Assembly (NCBI RefSeq): GCF_901709675.1
Contig: NC_051094.1
Location: 18,662,001 to 18,726,000 of the forward strand
DNA length: 64,000 bases
Direction: 5' to 3'
From: Syngnathus acus
Taxonomy: Eukaryota > Chordata > Actinopteri > Syngnathiformes > Syngnathidae
The notes beneath the pieces were generated by a model. The model searched no databases and was not told where the DNA came from. It saw only the letters and a program-made list of their open reading frames with translations. Shown piece by piece: positions 9,753 to 20,165 of this stretch. Numbering within the stretch: the first letter of the stretch is position 1; each line of letters starts with the position of its first letter. The translations under genes were made by a program, and so were the position numbers.

Positions 9753-10104
9753 CTTAGACTTAGACAAACTTTATTGTCATTTTGTCAACACTGGGTGTAC
9801 ACAAAACGAAATTTCGTTGCATACGGCTTTCAACAATGTAGTGGTATTGCGGCTGGTTAAAAAGTGACATTCTATATAAAAATATGAAATAAGATAAGTA
9901 TAAAGTACAAAGTGCAGCAGTGATAAAGTATGTAAACAGTGCAGGAGACAAAAGCAGTATTTACAAGTGTGCAGAGGAATGCTACGTTTGAATGTTCAAC
10001 AGTCTGACGACAGCAGGGAAAAAACTATTGCAGAACCTGGTGGACCTGCAGCGGATGCTGCGAAACCTCTTCCCAGAGGACAGCAGGGAGAACAGTCCAT
10101 GGTG
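9753..10104 (-). mobile_element. L2-type LINE 3' fragment inside the TIR element
   Basis: It begins, in reverse, with codons for the LINE C-terminal segment (PSGKRFRSIRCR, then FFPAVVRLLN) and ends in a (GACTTA)n-type tail at 9753-9765. The host element resumes at the same point as in the uninterrupted copy near 50941. It is 5'-truncated. Confidence 0.75.
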
Positions 10105-10145
10105 GGGCCTGACGTAACATTAACAGTGATTCAAATAACTATAAC

Positions 10146-10735
10146 ATGAAGAACACATTTATCAAACCATCTGTGTCACTCCAAATCAATAAATCCATCG
10201 AATTCTTCGTCCTTTGTGTAAACAACGCCGCGTGTGCGGCATGCCGCGTGTGCGGCATGCCGCTGACGTCGGACTCGTCGTCAGATGCAGTTCAAATAAT
10301 TCCACAGGCCCATATAACTAAATATAAACTATATATCAAATAACAATAATATAAACAACAATTTTATCGAACCATCCGTGTCACTCCAAATCAATAAATC
10401 CATTGGAATCTTCGTCCTTTGTGTAAACACCGGCACTTCTATCCCTGAAAGTGTGTGCGGTGCACCACTGACATCAGTTGCAGTTCAACTTATTCCACAG
10501 GCCCATATAACTATATATAAACTATATATCAAACTATAATATAAACAACAATTTTATCGAACCATCCGTGTCACTCCAAATCATTAAATCCATCGAAAAC
10601 TTTGTCCTCTGTCTCACTTAAAAAAAAAAAAAGAAAAACAGCTGTTGACTACGGAACTCCATGTGCCGCTGACGTCAGACTCGTCGTCAGTTGCGGCTCC
10701 AATTATTCCACAGATCTACGTATATAACTACATTG
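10146..10735. repeat. Three ~180-bp degenerate tandem units in the TIR element
   Basis: Each unit contains a TTATCRAACCATCYGTGTCA segment and an ATTCCACAGGCCCATATAAC segment. Related units occur at 50990-51410 and, in the opposite orientation, at 25743-26050 and 59860-60030. Confidence 0.75.
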
Positions 10736-11407
10736 TAACGTTACCAAAGTACCAGGCAAGACGTGGGTTTGGTAACCGGCTCTTTATTTAACAAAACGAG
10801 CTCAATGAGCCAACAACGACAATTGTGGAGCAACGACAAGCGCGGAGACGTAACTGCACTGTTGATAAGCCTCTCCCAGCAGCATGTTGTTCAAGCACCC
10901 ATGTATGAACTCGTTCCTCGAGCTGTGGCCACCTAGCTTTTAGCCCGCGATTAGCTTTTTAGTTTTTTTTCATTTCGCTAAGACTAACCTCCACTTTTCG
11001 CCAGTCCCTTACAAGTTTCTCACTAACTCCGAACTTTCTTTCTTCTGCTCGATTACCGTTTTCGGCTGCATATTTTACTACTTGCAGTTTGTAATCTGCA
11101 GAATATGATTTTCTTTTCTGTGACATTTTTGTTAAGCCCTTCTCAGTTGATATGAGTTACAGCCAATGTTGAATTTAGCAAAGCAGGCCTAGACCGCCCT
11201 CATCCGGTTTAGTCTGAAAATAACATGTGAAGTGAATCTACTTCACAATGATAATAATGGTGTGAATGTGTGAGTGACAAAAAAAAAAGTATAATGTGTT
11301 AAAAATTTCTCATATAAGTCGCTCCTGAGTAGAAGTCGCACACCCACCCAAACTATGAAAAAAGGGTGCGACTTGTACTCCGAAAAATATGGTACATATC
11401 TTACACA

Positions 11408-11493
11408 TTAAAGATTAAAGATTAAAGTCCCAATGATCGTCACACACACACCTGGGTGTGGTGAAATTTGTCCTCTGCATTTAACCCATCCCA
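11408..11493 (-). mobile_element. SINE 3' fragment
   Basis: It matches the 3' part of the SINE at 7647-7949 up to the TTTAACCCATCCC stretch. It is preceded by an ATTAAAG repeat tail. The tRNA-like head is missing. Confidence 0.8.
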
Positions 11494-11934
11494 TAAATGC
11501 ACATGCAGGTATACATTTTATTCATTTGGATCAGGCTACATGAACCAATATACTGTATAACTGTAGCACTTTTTGGAGGCTTGCATCCATATGATGCCTC
11601 GAGAAATGAACCTATTTGCTATTCGCTTGGCTAGAAAGCCTCAAAACCTAATGAAGCCTCATGTGCCCGCCACTATTGAAATGTGTTGTAATTATTTGCA
11701 ATAAGTGGGAGTGGTGGATGTTGGATGAGATGCTGTTGTCCATTGCACGTGGTTCTGCAGAAGGCTATGGAGCTGTGTCAAGATCGTGGGGCGTTTCCAG
11801 CTTGCAGAGAATGTAAGCAAGATGGCAGATGACTAACCGACCGATTAATTCATTAATTTGTTTATTTATTAGTTTTTTGTTTGTATTTATGTGTTTGCTT
11901 ATTTGTCTATTTGTTTTTTGTTTATTCATTCACA
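11494..11934. other. No gene seen
   Basis: There is a T-rich (TTTATTTGTTT) stretch at 11850-11930 and otherwise unremarkable sequence. Confidence 0.4.
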
Positions 11935-12656
11935 TCCCCTACGCGAGCCCTTCCCATGGTGCAGGGGTTTGCGTGTCCCAAAGATCCTCAAAGCTAAGTT
12001 GTCTCGGGCCCCTAGCAGGGTCACCCATGGCAAACAGGTCCTAGGTGAAGGTCCAGACAAAGCATGGTTCATCTGATCCCTAATGATAATTGAAATAAAT
12101 GGACTTTGTTTTCCCTTGCCCAGATGCGGGTCACCGGGGCACCCCTCTGGAGCCAGGCCCGGAGGTGGAGCTAATTGGCAAGTTACTGGTGTCCGAGCCT
12201 GCACTCGTGAATTGCAGCCAGGCACAACCGAAAAAGGCAATGTGGGTCCACTTTCCTATGGGCTCACCACCTGTGAGAGGGTCCATAGGGGTCGGGTGCA
12301 ATGTGAGCTGAGCGGCAGTCAAAGGCGGTCTGATCGACGGCTACAGAGGCTAGCTCTTGGGACATGGAATGTCATCTCTATGGCAGGGAAGAAGTCCGAG
12401 TTGGTGTGCAAGGCAGAGAAGTTTTGATTTGATGTAATCAGACTCAATTCACACACCTTGGGCTTGGGTACCAATCCTCTTGAGAGAGGTTGGACTCTCT
12501 TCCACGCTAAAGTTGCCCACGGTGAGAGGCTCAGAACAGGCGCGGGCATACTTACTGTTCCCCCCCTTGGCGCCTGTACATGAGGGTTCATCCTGGAAAT
12601 AGTGAGTGGATGGATGGATGGATGGATGGATGGATGGATGGATGGATGGATGGATG
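11935..12656 (+). mobile_element. Internally deleted, diverged Rex3-like element
   Basis: The left end matches the 5' end of the Rex3-like copies (GGGGTTTGCGTGTCCC, then the GCCCAGATGCGGGTCACCGG stretch). It runs into the start of the endonuclease (GTWNVISMAGKKSEL frame), then jumps directly to a (GGAT)n tail at 12603-12656. All of RT is missing. It is clearly older than the other copies and has several indels. Confidence 0.8.
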
Positions 12657-13197
12657 CAACCGTCCACTTCCATCAAAGGTCTCAAACTCCATTCCTCGAG
12701 GGCTGCATTTCTGCATGTTTTACAAGTTTCCCTCTTGCAAATAGCATAGTGTCGTCATCATAAAGATGAAGGGGGGGGGGGCACTCCTGCCATCTGCGCT
12801 CATGTCGAAAGTTACCACTTTTACTTTTATGATGAAAATTAAATTAGCATTCTCGCGTAATGTTTGTCACCAGAATTATTATTTTAGCAATTCCCAGATG
12901 AGACAGTTATCATTAGTGTTTGCATCAACATGTTTTAATGGGACAAAATGTAGAATCTGCTGGTAACTGGTTCAGGCAATCACAGATGCTTTTATGTAAA
13001 TGCCTATTCTAAAAATGGGACCTGGAAACAAAGGCAACTTTGTGATGGGTGCTCAGTTAAATGCATTAGTGGATCAATTAAACACTAGTCTGCCTTAATC
13101 TACAGCTTCATCTTGAGTTGCTATAGTAACTGGCTTGCAAATGCATTGAAAAATTATGGAAAAAGGAATGCAAATTACATCCCTCATAGGACACTGA
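12657..13197. other. No gene seen; possible short hAT-type remnant
   Basis: The stretch GTCTCAAACTCCATTCCTCG near 12677 resembles a widespread fish DNA-transposon end, but the rest was not recognised. Confidence 0.3.
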
Positions 13198-13409
13198 AAA
13201 AATCTTCACTATAATCTAAATCACGAAAACAAGAAAAAAATCACAATTTTGATTATAAAAACAATTAATAAAATTAATATCACACAATGATCTAACACTG
13301 GAAAACTCTTCACTATGATCGTGCAAATCATGAAAATAAGAATCAAATCACAATAATTTTGATGATAAAAACAATTAATAAAATGAATAGCACACAATGA
13401 TCTAACATT
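13198..13409. repeat. Two tandem copies of a ~107-bp A+T-rich unit
   Basis: Each copy contains TCACTAT(A/G)ATC, an AATAAGAATCAAATCACAA-like stretch and CACACAATGATCTAACA. Copies run about 13198-13302 and 13305-13409. Confidence 0.75.
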
Positions 13410-13504
13410 TATTTTCATTTCCTACATTGGGTAATATGGATCACAGTTTGGTGATACTCAATTTCCATGTGATTTTATGTATCATTAGGAAATAATATGG
13501 GCAG

Positions 13505-13830
13505 GACGATGTCTTTGTGGTTTGCACGTGACTTTATGAGTTCTGAGGTTTGGCGCTCAAATCTCAGCTCCAGTTTCCCTTAGAGGAGTTTGTTTCTCCA
13601 TGCTTGCTGAGACCCACTTAAAATATGGTCACATTGTAAAACCATTCATGCAAGACTCAAATGTGTCCATAGGTGTTAAGATGATTATAAATGGATGTTG
13701 TCTATATGTGTCCTGTAACTGGCTGGCAACCAACTACTCTAGGGTTTATTTCACTTGTCCAAAATCCAAGGCATAATTGCACCCACAACCGTAAAGAGTA
13801 TAAGCCCAATGAAAAATGGATGGATGGACA
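13505..13830 (+). mobile_element. Decayed tRNA-SINE with RTE-type body
   Basis: Traces of the head (GGTTTGCACGTGACTTTATG, then CAAATCTCAGCTCC), the TCCATAGGTGTTAAGATGAT segment and the AACTGGCTGGCAACCAACTA segment match the better-kept SINE-like unit at 25345-25742. It ends in ATGGATGGATGG. It is strongly diverged. Confidence 0.6.
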
Positions 13831-14402
13831 ATACAACACAAAATGTCAACTTTTGGTCATGGTATATTTTGTCTTGTGAGAAACCCTCAGAGCTATTTCT
13901 TTGGAAATCATTCTCATTGGCCTCCCTAAACTCCAAACTTCCGATTTTAGCGATCTCACCAAGTAATACAAATAATTTGATCTGATTCTTAACACAAGCA
14001 AAGAAGCAAAGGTGGAGAAAATAATAAATCCAAACAGAACATTATACTGCTGTTTACTAAAGCTGCTAGATATACAGATGCTTGCAGATTTTGTCCATGA
14101 CTTCAGATATAACTATAACTGCTAAATATTGATATTAAAAAAAATAAAAGGGACAGCCAAAATGCCATATAAAGCACCCATACTCTACCCCGTGCATGCT
14201 TTATGTGAGACACCAATAGTAAGTTATAATACTGTAGATCCAAGAATGCTTCAAGATTTCTGATGAAACAAAAATATGAGCACATACGTAACCTCCATCT
14301 TTTATTCACTGCAATGGCTCCCTTTCCTATTCTGGATCAATTACATAATTAAATGCTGCTCACCTACAAATGGACATGCACCTCCCTACAAGCACCCATT
14401 AC
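13831..14402. other. No gene seen
   Basis: A+T-rich sequence without repeats or frames that I recognise. Confidence 0.4.
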
Positions 14403-15540
14403 AGTAATCCCTCGCTACGTCGCGCTTCACCTATTGCGGCCTCGGTGCATCGCGGGTTTTTATCAAAACAAATATTGCGGGTATATTCGGTGAATCGCGG
14501 CTTTTTGCAACAGCAGAGCGGAGCCGTGACACGTTTACATTTTAAAATGTTTAAAGAATGTTTAAAAATACAATAAAGTGTTGAAAAATAAAATCATAAA
14601 ACTCTTGTGCGGATGCCCTCGCGCTGGTCCGCGGGGACGCATCAACCCATCAGCACAGCGAGAGCAGAGCTGAGCCGTGACACGTTTACACTCTAAAATG
14701 TTTAAAAAGTGTTTAACAATACATTAAAGTGTTTAAAAATAAAATTATAAGAGTCTTGTGCGGATACCCTCGCGCTCAGCCATGGGGGCGTGGCAGCCGG
14801 CCAGCGCAGCTTTAAAATGTTTAAAAAGGGTTTTAAAATACAATAAAGTGTTTAGAAATAAAATCTTGTGCGGATGCCCTCGCGCTGGGCCACGGGGGCG
14901 CGTTAGCCGGCCAGCACGGCAAGAGCAGAGTGGAGCCGTGACACATTTACACTTTAAAATGTTTAAAAATACCATAAAGTGTTGAAAAGTTAAATTATAA
15001 AAGTCTTGTTCAGGTGCCCTGCGCTGGGCCGTGGGGACGCGTCAGGTGGTCAGCACGTTTACACTTTAAAATGTTTAAAAAGTGTTTAAGATACAATAAA
15101 GTATTTAAAAGTACAATAAAGTTTTTAAAAATAAAATTATAAAAGTCTTGTGCGGATACCTTCGCGCTGGGCCACGGGGGCGCGTCAGCCGGCCAGCACG
15201 CAAGAGTAGAGAGGAGCCTGACACGTTTACACTTCATAAAAGGTTCATAAAAGTCTTGCGTGGATAATGTAACAATACATATATATTTATACTATGTTTT
15301 CTTAATTTTCCTATTTATTTAATTTTATTTCTGTTTCTGAAAGTCATGTTTGTCAAATTTTTACAAAAGTCTAAAAATACAACAAAGTGTTTAAAAAAAC
15401 AATAAAGTATTTAAAACTACAATAAAGGCTCATAAAAATCTTGTGTGGATACTGTAACAATATAGAGACGTTTACACTTCAAAAAAGGTTAATAAAAGTC
15501 TTGTGTGGCTATTGTATACCTCCGACGCCATTGACAAATA
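14403..15540 (+). mobile_element. Pogo/Tigger-like element end with a tandem array
   Basis: The left end CAGTAATCCCTCGCTACGTC is a Tigger-type TIR. The body is a tandem array of about five ~130-150-bp units (starting near 14529, 14681, 14805, 14939, 15054, 15226). Each combines a GTTTAAAAATACAATAAAGT segment with a GC-rich TCTTGTGCGGATGCCCTCGC segment. The array decays after 15240. No matching right TIR was found, so it is truncated. Confidence 0.65.
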
Positions 15541-15662
15541 AATCGGTTTGTGCAAAGCAAACAGCATTAGGACCCTCTAAAATGGCATTGACCAAGACAT
15601 GCTTACAAGGCACAATTCAGGCTTTCTGGAAAGCCGGGCTCAATGCCAAAGAACAACGTGAC
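15525..15662 (+). repeat. Interspersed repeat shared with 54072-54208
   Basis: Both copies contain GCAAAGCAAACAGCATTAGG, then CCTCTAAAATGGCAT and TTTCTGGAAAGCCGGG. The 54-kb copy keeps a short open frame from ATGGCATCGACAAAG. I cannot assign the family. Confidence 0.65.
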
Positions 15663-15947
15663 AACCACCTGTGTGGAAGTTGCATGTTCTCTCAATGCCG
15701 TCTCTCGGGTTATCTCCGGGTTCTCCGGTTTCCTCCCACATCCCAAAAACATGCTTCGTGAGCTGATTGAACACTCCAAATTGTCCATAGCTGTGAGTGA
15801 GAGTGCGGATGGTTGTTCGCCTCTGTGTGCCTTGCAATTGACTGGCAACCAGTTCAGGGTGTCCACCGCCTACTGCCCAATGATGGCTGGGATAGGATCC
15901 AGCACTCCTGCGATCCCCTTGGGGAAAAGCGGTACAGATAATGGATG
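15663..15947 (+). mobile_element. SINE body with RTE-type 3' end
   Basis: The sequence from GTGTGGAAGTTGCATGTTC through CTCCGGTTTCCTCCCACATC to GCGGTACAGATAATGGATG matches the SINE-like body at 25345-25742. The tRNA-like head is missing here. Confidence 0.75.
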
Positions 15948-17182
15948 ATTATTATCATTAGGACCCAAGTAGCGACTGCCACGAAGTCCCTATTAACACC
16001 CAAAACATGCACAAAAGCTCACGAAACCTTTCATACTCACACAAGGAATTTGTCTCCTGTTGTTTGTATTAGCGTAACAAGCAATTGCGACAAACAAACA
16101 CATGATAAATAACTATAGACAGTCTTTACATAATGTGATGTACTATTTGTGCCGCAGTACTACCAATAACAGCTGTGGAAACAATCAATGCGGAGTCATC
16201 AAGCAAAGATAAAGACTACTAGTGCGCTAATTACAATATGAAGATACCTGTGCGGATGATGCAGATAATTGTTACACCATTTAAACTTTCAGTGGTCTAA
16301 CAATTATCTGCACTTTAAATTTTAAAGTGTCCACCACAGTAACACACTAATTGTGATTTGGTTACTTATGTTAATGAAATGTTTACATTTTCCCAATGAC
16401 ATTAACAAACGAGGTACTTTTTGTGTATTATCTTCTCTTTCCTCCACATTTCTTGACAGACAGCATTCCAACTAAAAAATTCACATTTTACAGTCCAACA
16501 ATTCAGTGCATTTACATTCAGCATTAACACATTTCAACAGAAATTGCATTTAACATTTCTTTAATTATTGTTTTTTTATCAACATCATGACTTTGTGAAT
16601 TCCAACAAAACAAGCAACATTACTGCTTGAATCCATTGCTGTAGCACAGTGCAAATCCGGCACCTAATCAAATTGCTGAATGAACATCTACTAGCTGTCT
16701 ACTGGGCCCTAATGATGTGTTGAAAAACATGTGGAGCAAAACATTGCTCAGAGATGACAATATTCAGACTATGCCAAGATGAAACAAAGGCTTCATTAGA
16801 AAAACAAGTAGCGGAAATTCAACACTTCTGGGAGGAAGTAGGGATGAATAGGCTGGCTACCAAGAATAGGGTTGCTCACAGGGCCATATTCAGAGATAAA
16901 GGCATGAGTAAATTGAGTTTGAATGTTTTCCTCTAGTATTTAAAACACATTTTTTTTATTTAAAAAAAATTTATATTATTATTATTATTATTATTATTAT
17001 TCCGTGATAAAGGCATGAGTAAATTTAATTTGAATGTTTTTCTCCAAGTATTTTAAAAATATGTTTTTATTTAAAATAATATTATTATTATTGCGTGAAG
17101 GCGATGGCCACGTTATTCTACACCATTCACTTTATTGTGTGAAGGCCTTCACACGTGTTATTCTACACCATTCACTTTATTA
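15948..17182. other. No gene seen; one long hairpin and simple repeats
   Basis: A 14-bp perfect inverted repeat (GCAGATAATTGTTA) pairs 16261-16274 with 16298-16311. (ATT)n lies at 16971-17000. The 18-bp palindrome GTGTGAAGGCCTTCACAC at 17138-17155 relates to the hairpin array at 18357. Short frames here carry no domain. Confidence 0.45.
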
Positions 17183-18356
17183 CCGTTTTTTTCCATATAT
17201 AATGCGCAAAATTTAACTAATTTATTGTCCTAAAATCTGGGGTGCGCATTATACATGGGTACAATTTAAAAAAATGTTTTGTTTTTTTTTGACACGTCAG
17301 CTATATAAAGAGCGAGAGTTCAGTTCTCTACCTAAATGCGTATTACAGGTAATATTTTATTTCACAACACTTTGCCTTGTTCCTTTCTTCTCTGCTGTTC
17401 ACTTCAAACACGCTCCATACGAACACAATGCTCTCGTATCAGACGCTTGCTCGATCACCTGCTCGTTTGCTGTCACAATGTACCCTACACAAATCCGAAA
17501 CATTTGTTGCGGCTCCGAGTCACGACGAGGGGCAAGTTTTGGTTTCCAAGGGTGTTTTTATTCCTCTTCAACTTCTCTCCCATACAGAGCCGCCTTTTTC
17601 ACATGTCCGCACGTCACTTTCCTCTCTTTTCATTTTCACCTAACTGATCGCGGTGGTGCCTTTATGGGCAGTCGGAGAAATCAACGCCAACAAAAAAAAT
17701 ACATACAGCCTAGTTAAGAAATCACCAGAAAGATCACCATGACAATTGTGAATAATAAATAAATAATTATTATATATATTATATATATTATTATTATAAT
17801 AATAAATAATTGTGATAAATAACTGGAACATCACTCAAATATTGGTGATCCCGTTGAGAGTCTCACATATTTCTTCGCTATCGAGTTTGCTACTGCATGC
17901 GCAGTGATACTGACCGGCAGAATAACATCCGGTTGTTCCCAAAGATGATCTTTTTTCTGAAATAATTTTACGTTTACGGACTTAAGTAACCCGGCCGGGT
18001 CATACCAAAGACTATAAAAATGGGACCCATTGCCTCCCTGCTTGGCACTCAGCATTAAGGGTTGGAATTGGGGGGTTAGATCACCAAATGATTCCCGAGC
18101 GCGGCGCCGCTGCTGCTCACTGCTCCCCTCTCCCCCAGGGGATGGATCAAAATCACACGGGGATGGGTCAAATGCAGAGGACAAATTTCACCACACCCAG
18201 ATGCGTGTGTGACGATCATTGGGACTTTAAAAAAAAAAAAAAAAAAAAAAAATTGGGTGCGTATTATACATGGGTACAGGCTTTTTTCCAGCATCAACAT
18301 GCCATTTTTAGGGTGCGTATTATACATGGGGGCGCATTATACATGGAAAAAAACGG
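17183..18356 (+). mobile_element. Non-autonomous DNA transposon with CCGTTTTTTTCCATATATAA TIR, copy 1
   Basis: TIRs are CCGTTTTTTTCCATATATAA on the left and the reverse of ACATGGAAAAAAACGG on the right, flanked by TA. Near each end a GGTGCGCATTATACATGG-like motif is repeated. No transposase is present. A second, shorter copy is at 41596-42166. Copy 1 has an extra stretch of about 360 bp (about 17508-17865) and a SINE at 17988-18252. Confidence 0.75.
17988..18252 (+). mobile_element. SINE, 5'-truncated, with poly(A)
   Basis: It starts at ACCCGGCCGGGTCATACC (just after the tRNA-like B box), keeps the whole body and ends in an A run at 18229-18252. It interrupts the TIR element: the uninterrupted copy reads straight through at 42050. 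Confidence 0.8.
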
Positions 18357-18885
18357 TATTATTATTATTATTAGTGTGAAGGTGAAGACCTTCACACTAT
18401 TGTTATTCCTGTCTTTTATTATTAGTGTGAAGGTGAAGACCTTCACACTATTGTTATTCCTGTCCTTTAATAGTGTGAAGGTGAAGACCTTCACACTATT
18501 GTTATTCCTGTCCTTTAATAGTGTGAAGGTGAAAACCTTCACACTATTGTTATTCCTGTCCTTTAATAGTGTGAAGGTGAAGACCTTCACACTATTGTTA
18601 TTCCTGTCCTTTATTAGTGTGAAGGTGAAGACCTTCACACTATTGTTATTCCTGTCTTTTATTATTATTATTATTCGTGTGAAGGTCTTCACCTTCACAC
18701 TATTGTTATTCCTGTCCTTTATTATTATTAGTGTGAAGGTGAAGACCTTCACACTATTGTTATTCCTGTCCTTTATTATTAGCGTGAAGGTGAAGACCTT
18801 CACACTATTGTTAGTCCTGTCCTTTATTATTAGTGTGAAGGTGAAACCTTCACACTATTGTTATTCCTGTCCTTTATTATTATTC
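18357..18885 (+). repeat. Minisatellite of about ten hairpin-forming units
   Basis: Units of about 45-60 bp each hold GTGAAGGTGAAGACCTTCAC (8-bp arms, GAAG loop) followed by ACTATTGTTATTCCTGTCC. About ten units are present; the one at 18675-18700 has its hairpin arm order inverted. The long frames through this array on both strands are products of the repeat period and are not genes. Confidence 0.85.
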
Positions 18886-20143
18886 TACATCTTCCGCTCA
18901 CTTTTTTGACGCTTAACTACTTCCACATACTTCAACTGATTCACTCCATTCCACTTTTCACTTATTCCAAATATTCATGACACGGCTGCTTACATTTTTT
19001 TTGTTCCACAAATTTTCCGTTTTCACAAAATTCACAAATTTCCGGCAATTTTTTCCCCATTCATTCTTAATGGCAGATTCAACATTTCACATTTACGTTG
19101 TTCCAGTTTGAAATTCACATAATTCAACACATTCAAATCACATTGGGGACATTCCCAAACTTGCCAAATTCAAAATTTTCACGTTTTCATCTTTTATTTT
19201 GAAATTCACACCCAATTCACCAATATTTCCTTTTTCCCTTCTCATTTCTACATTTTTCAACCCATTCAACCCATTCCAACTTTCAACTGTTCATCCTTTT
19301 TCTACCTATTCCACAACTTCCCACTTACCAAAAACTTCATCTTTTATTTTGAAATTCACACCCAATTCCTTTTTCCCTTCTCATTTCTACATTTTTCAAC
19401 CGATTCAACCCATTCCAACTTTCAACTGTTCATCATTTTTCTACCTATTCCACAACTTACCAAAAACTTCACATCTTTTATTTTGAAATTCACACCCAAT
19501 TCCTTTTTCCCTTCTCATTTCTACATTTTTCAACCGATTCAACCCATTCCAACTTTCAACTGTTCATTATCTTTCTACCTATTCCACAACTTACCAAAAA
19601 CTTCATCTTTTATTTTGAAATTCACACCCAATTCCTTTTTCCCTTCTCATTTCTACATTTTTCAACCGATTCAACCCATTCCAACTTTCAACTGTTCATC
19701 ATTTTTCTACCTATTCCACAACTTACCAAAAACTTCACATCTTTTATTTTGAAATTCACACCCAATTCCTTTTTCCCTTCTCATTTCTACATTTTTCAAC
19801 CGATTCAACCCATTCCAACTTTCAACTGTTCATTATCTTTCTACCTATTCCACAACTTACCAAAAACTTCATCTTTTATTTTGAAATTCACACCCAATTC
19901 CTTTTTCCCTTCTCATTTCTACATTTTTCAACCGATTCAACCCATTCCAACTTTCAACTGTTCATCATTTTTCTACCTATTCCACAACTTCCCACTTACC
20001 AAAAACTTCACATCTTTTATTTTGAAATTCACACCCAATTCCTTTTTCCGTTCTCATTTCTACATTTTTCAACCGATTCAACTTGTTTCAACATCATTCT
20101 TCTTCACCTTCACACGCAATTTCTTCAGGAATTGCAATTCTAG
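18884..20143 (+). mobile_element. Helitron-like non-autonomous unit 1 (tentative)
   Basis: It starts TCTACATCTTCCGC and ends with a hairpin (GCAATTTC/GGAATTGC, 20116-20135), a 4-base spacer, and CTAG followed by T. This matches the TC...hairpin-CTRR ends of Helitrons inserted in A|T-rich sequence. There are no TIRs and no Rep/helicase frame. The inside is mostly the 134-bp tandem array. The classification is inference. Confidence 0.4.
19190..20140 (+). repeat. 134-bp tandem array, about seven units
   Basis: The anchor TTTTGAAATTCACACCCAAT recurs at about 19196, 19346, 19481, 19615, 19749, 19882 and 20021. Units are nearly identical in the middle, suggesting recent amplification. The open frame across it lacks any domain. 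Confidence 0.9.
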
Positions 20144-20165
20144 TTATTATTATTATTATTATTTT

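Larger units (their letters stand above)
9526..11392 (-). mobile_element. Non-autonomous DNA transposon with CCGTATTTTTCGGACTATAAG-type TIR, copy 1
   Basis: The left end reads TA|CCGCATTTTTCAGACTATAA and the right end reads, in reverse, CCATATTTTTCGGAGTACAA|TA, so there are imperfect TIRs flanked by TA as in Tc1/mariner-pogo elements. The body has no long frame. It contains three degenerate tandem units (about 10146-10735), each encoding on the - strand an acidic tail of the type DEEFDGF.DLE and a stop. It is interrupted by an L2 fragment at 9753-10104. The orientation is taken from the tail-coding units. Confidence 0.7.

Noticed and set aside
17274-17717. 147-codon + frame in the TIR element (also 41719-41970)
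   Set aside because: It occurs inside a non-autonomous transposon, is not preserved to the same length in copy 2, and shows no transposase motif.
18357-18885. CRISPR array
   Set aside because: The regular palindromic units suggest one at first sight, but the intervals are near-identical rather than unique spacers, there are no cas genes, and the DNA is eukaryotic.
18088-18909. 273-codon + frame and the 169-codon - frame across the hairpin array
   Set aside because: Both repeat the same peptide with the array period (VKVKTFTLLLFLSF and its reverse). They are by-products of the minisatellite and a SINE.
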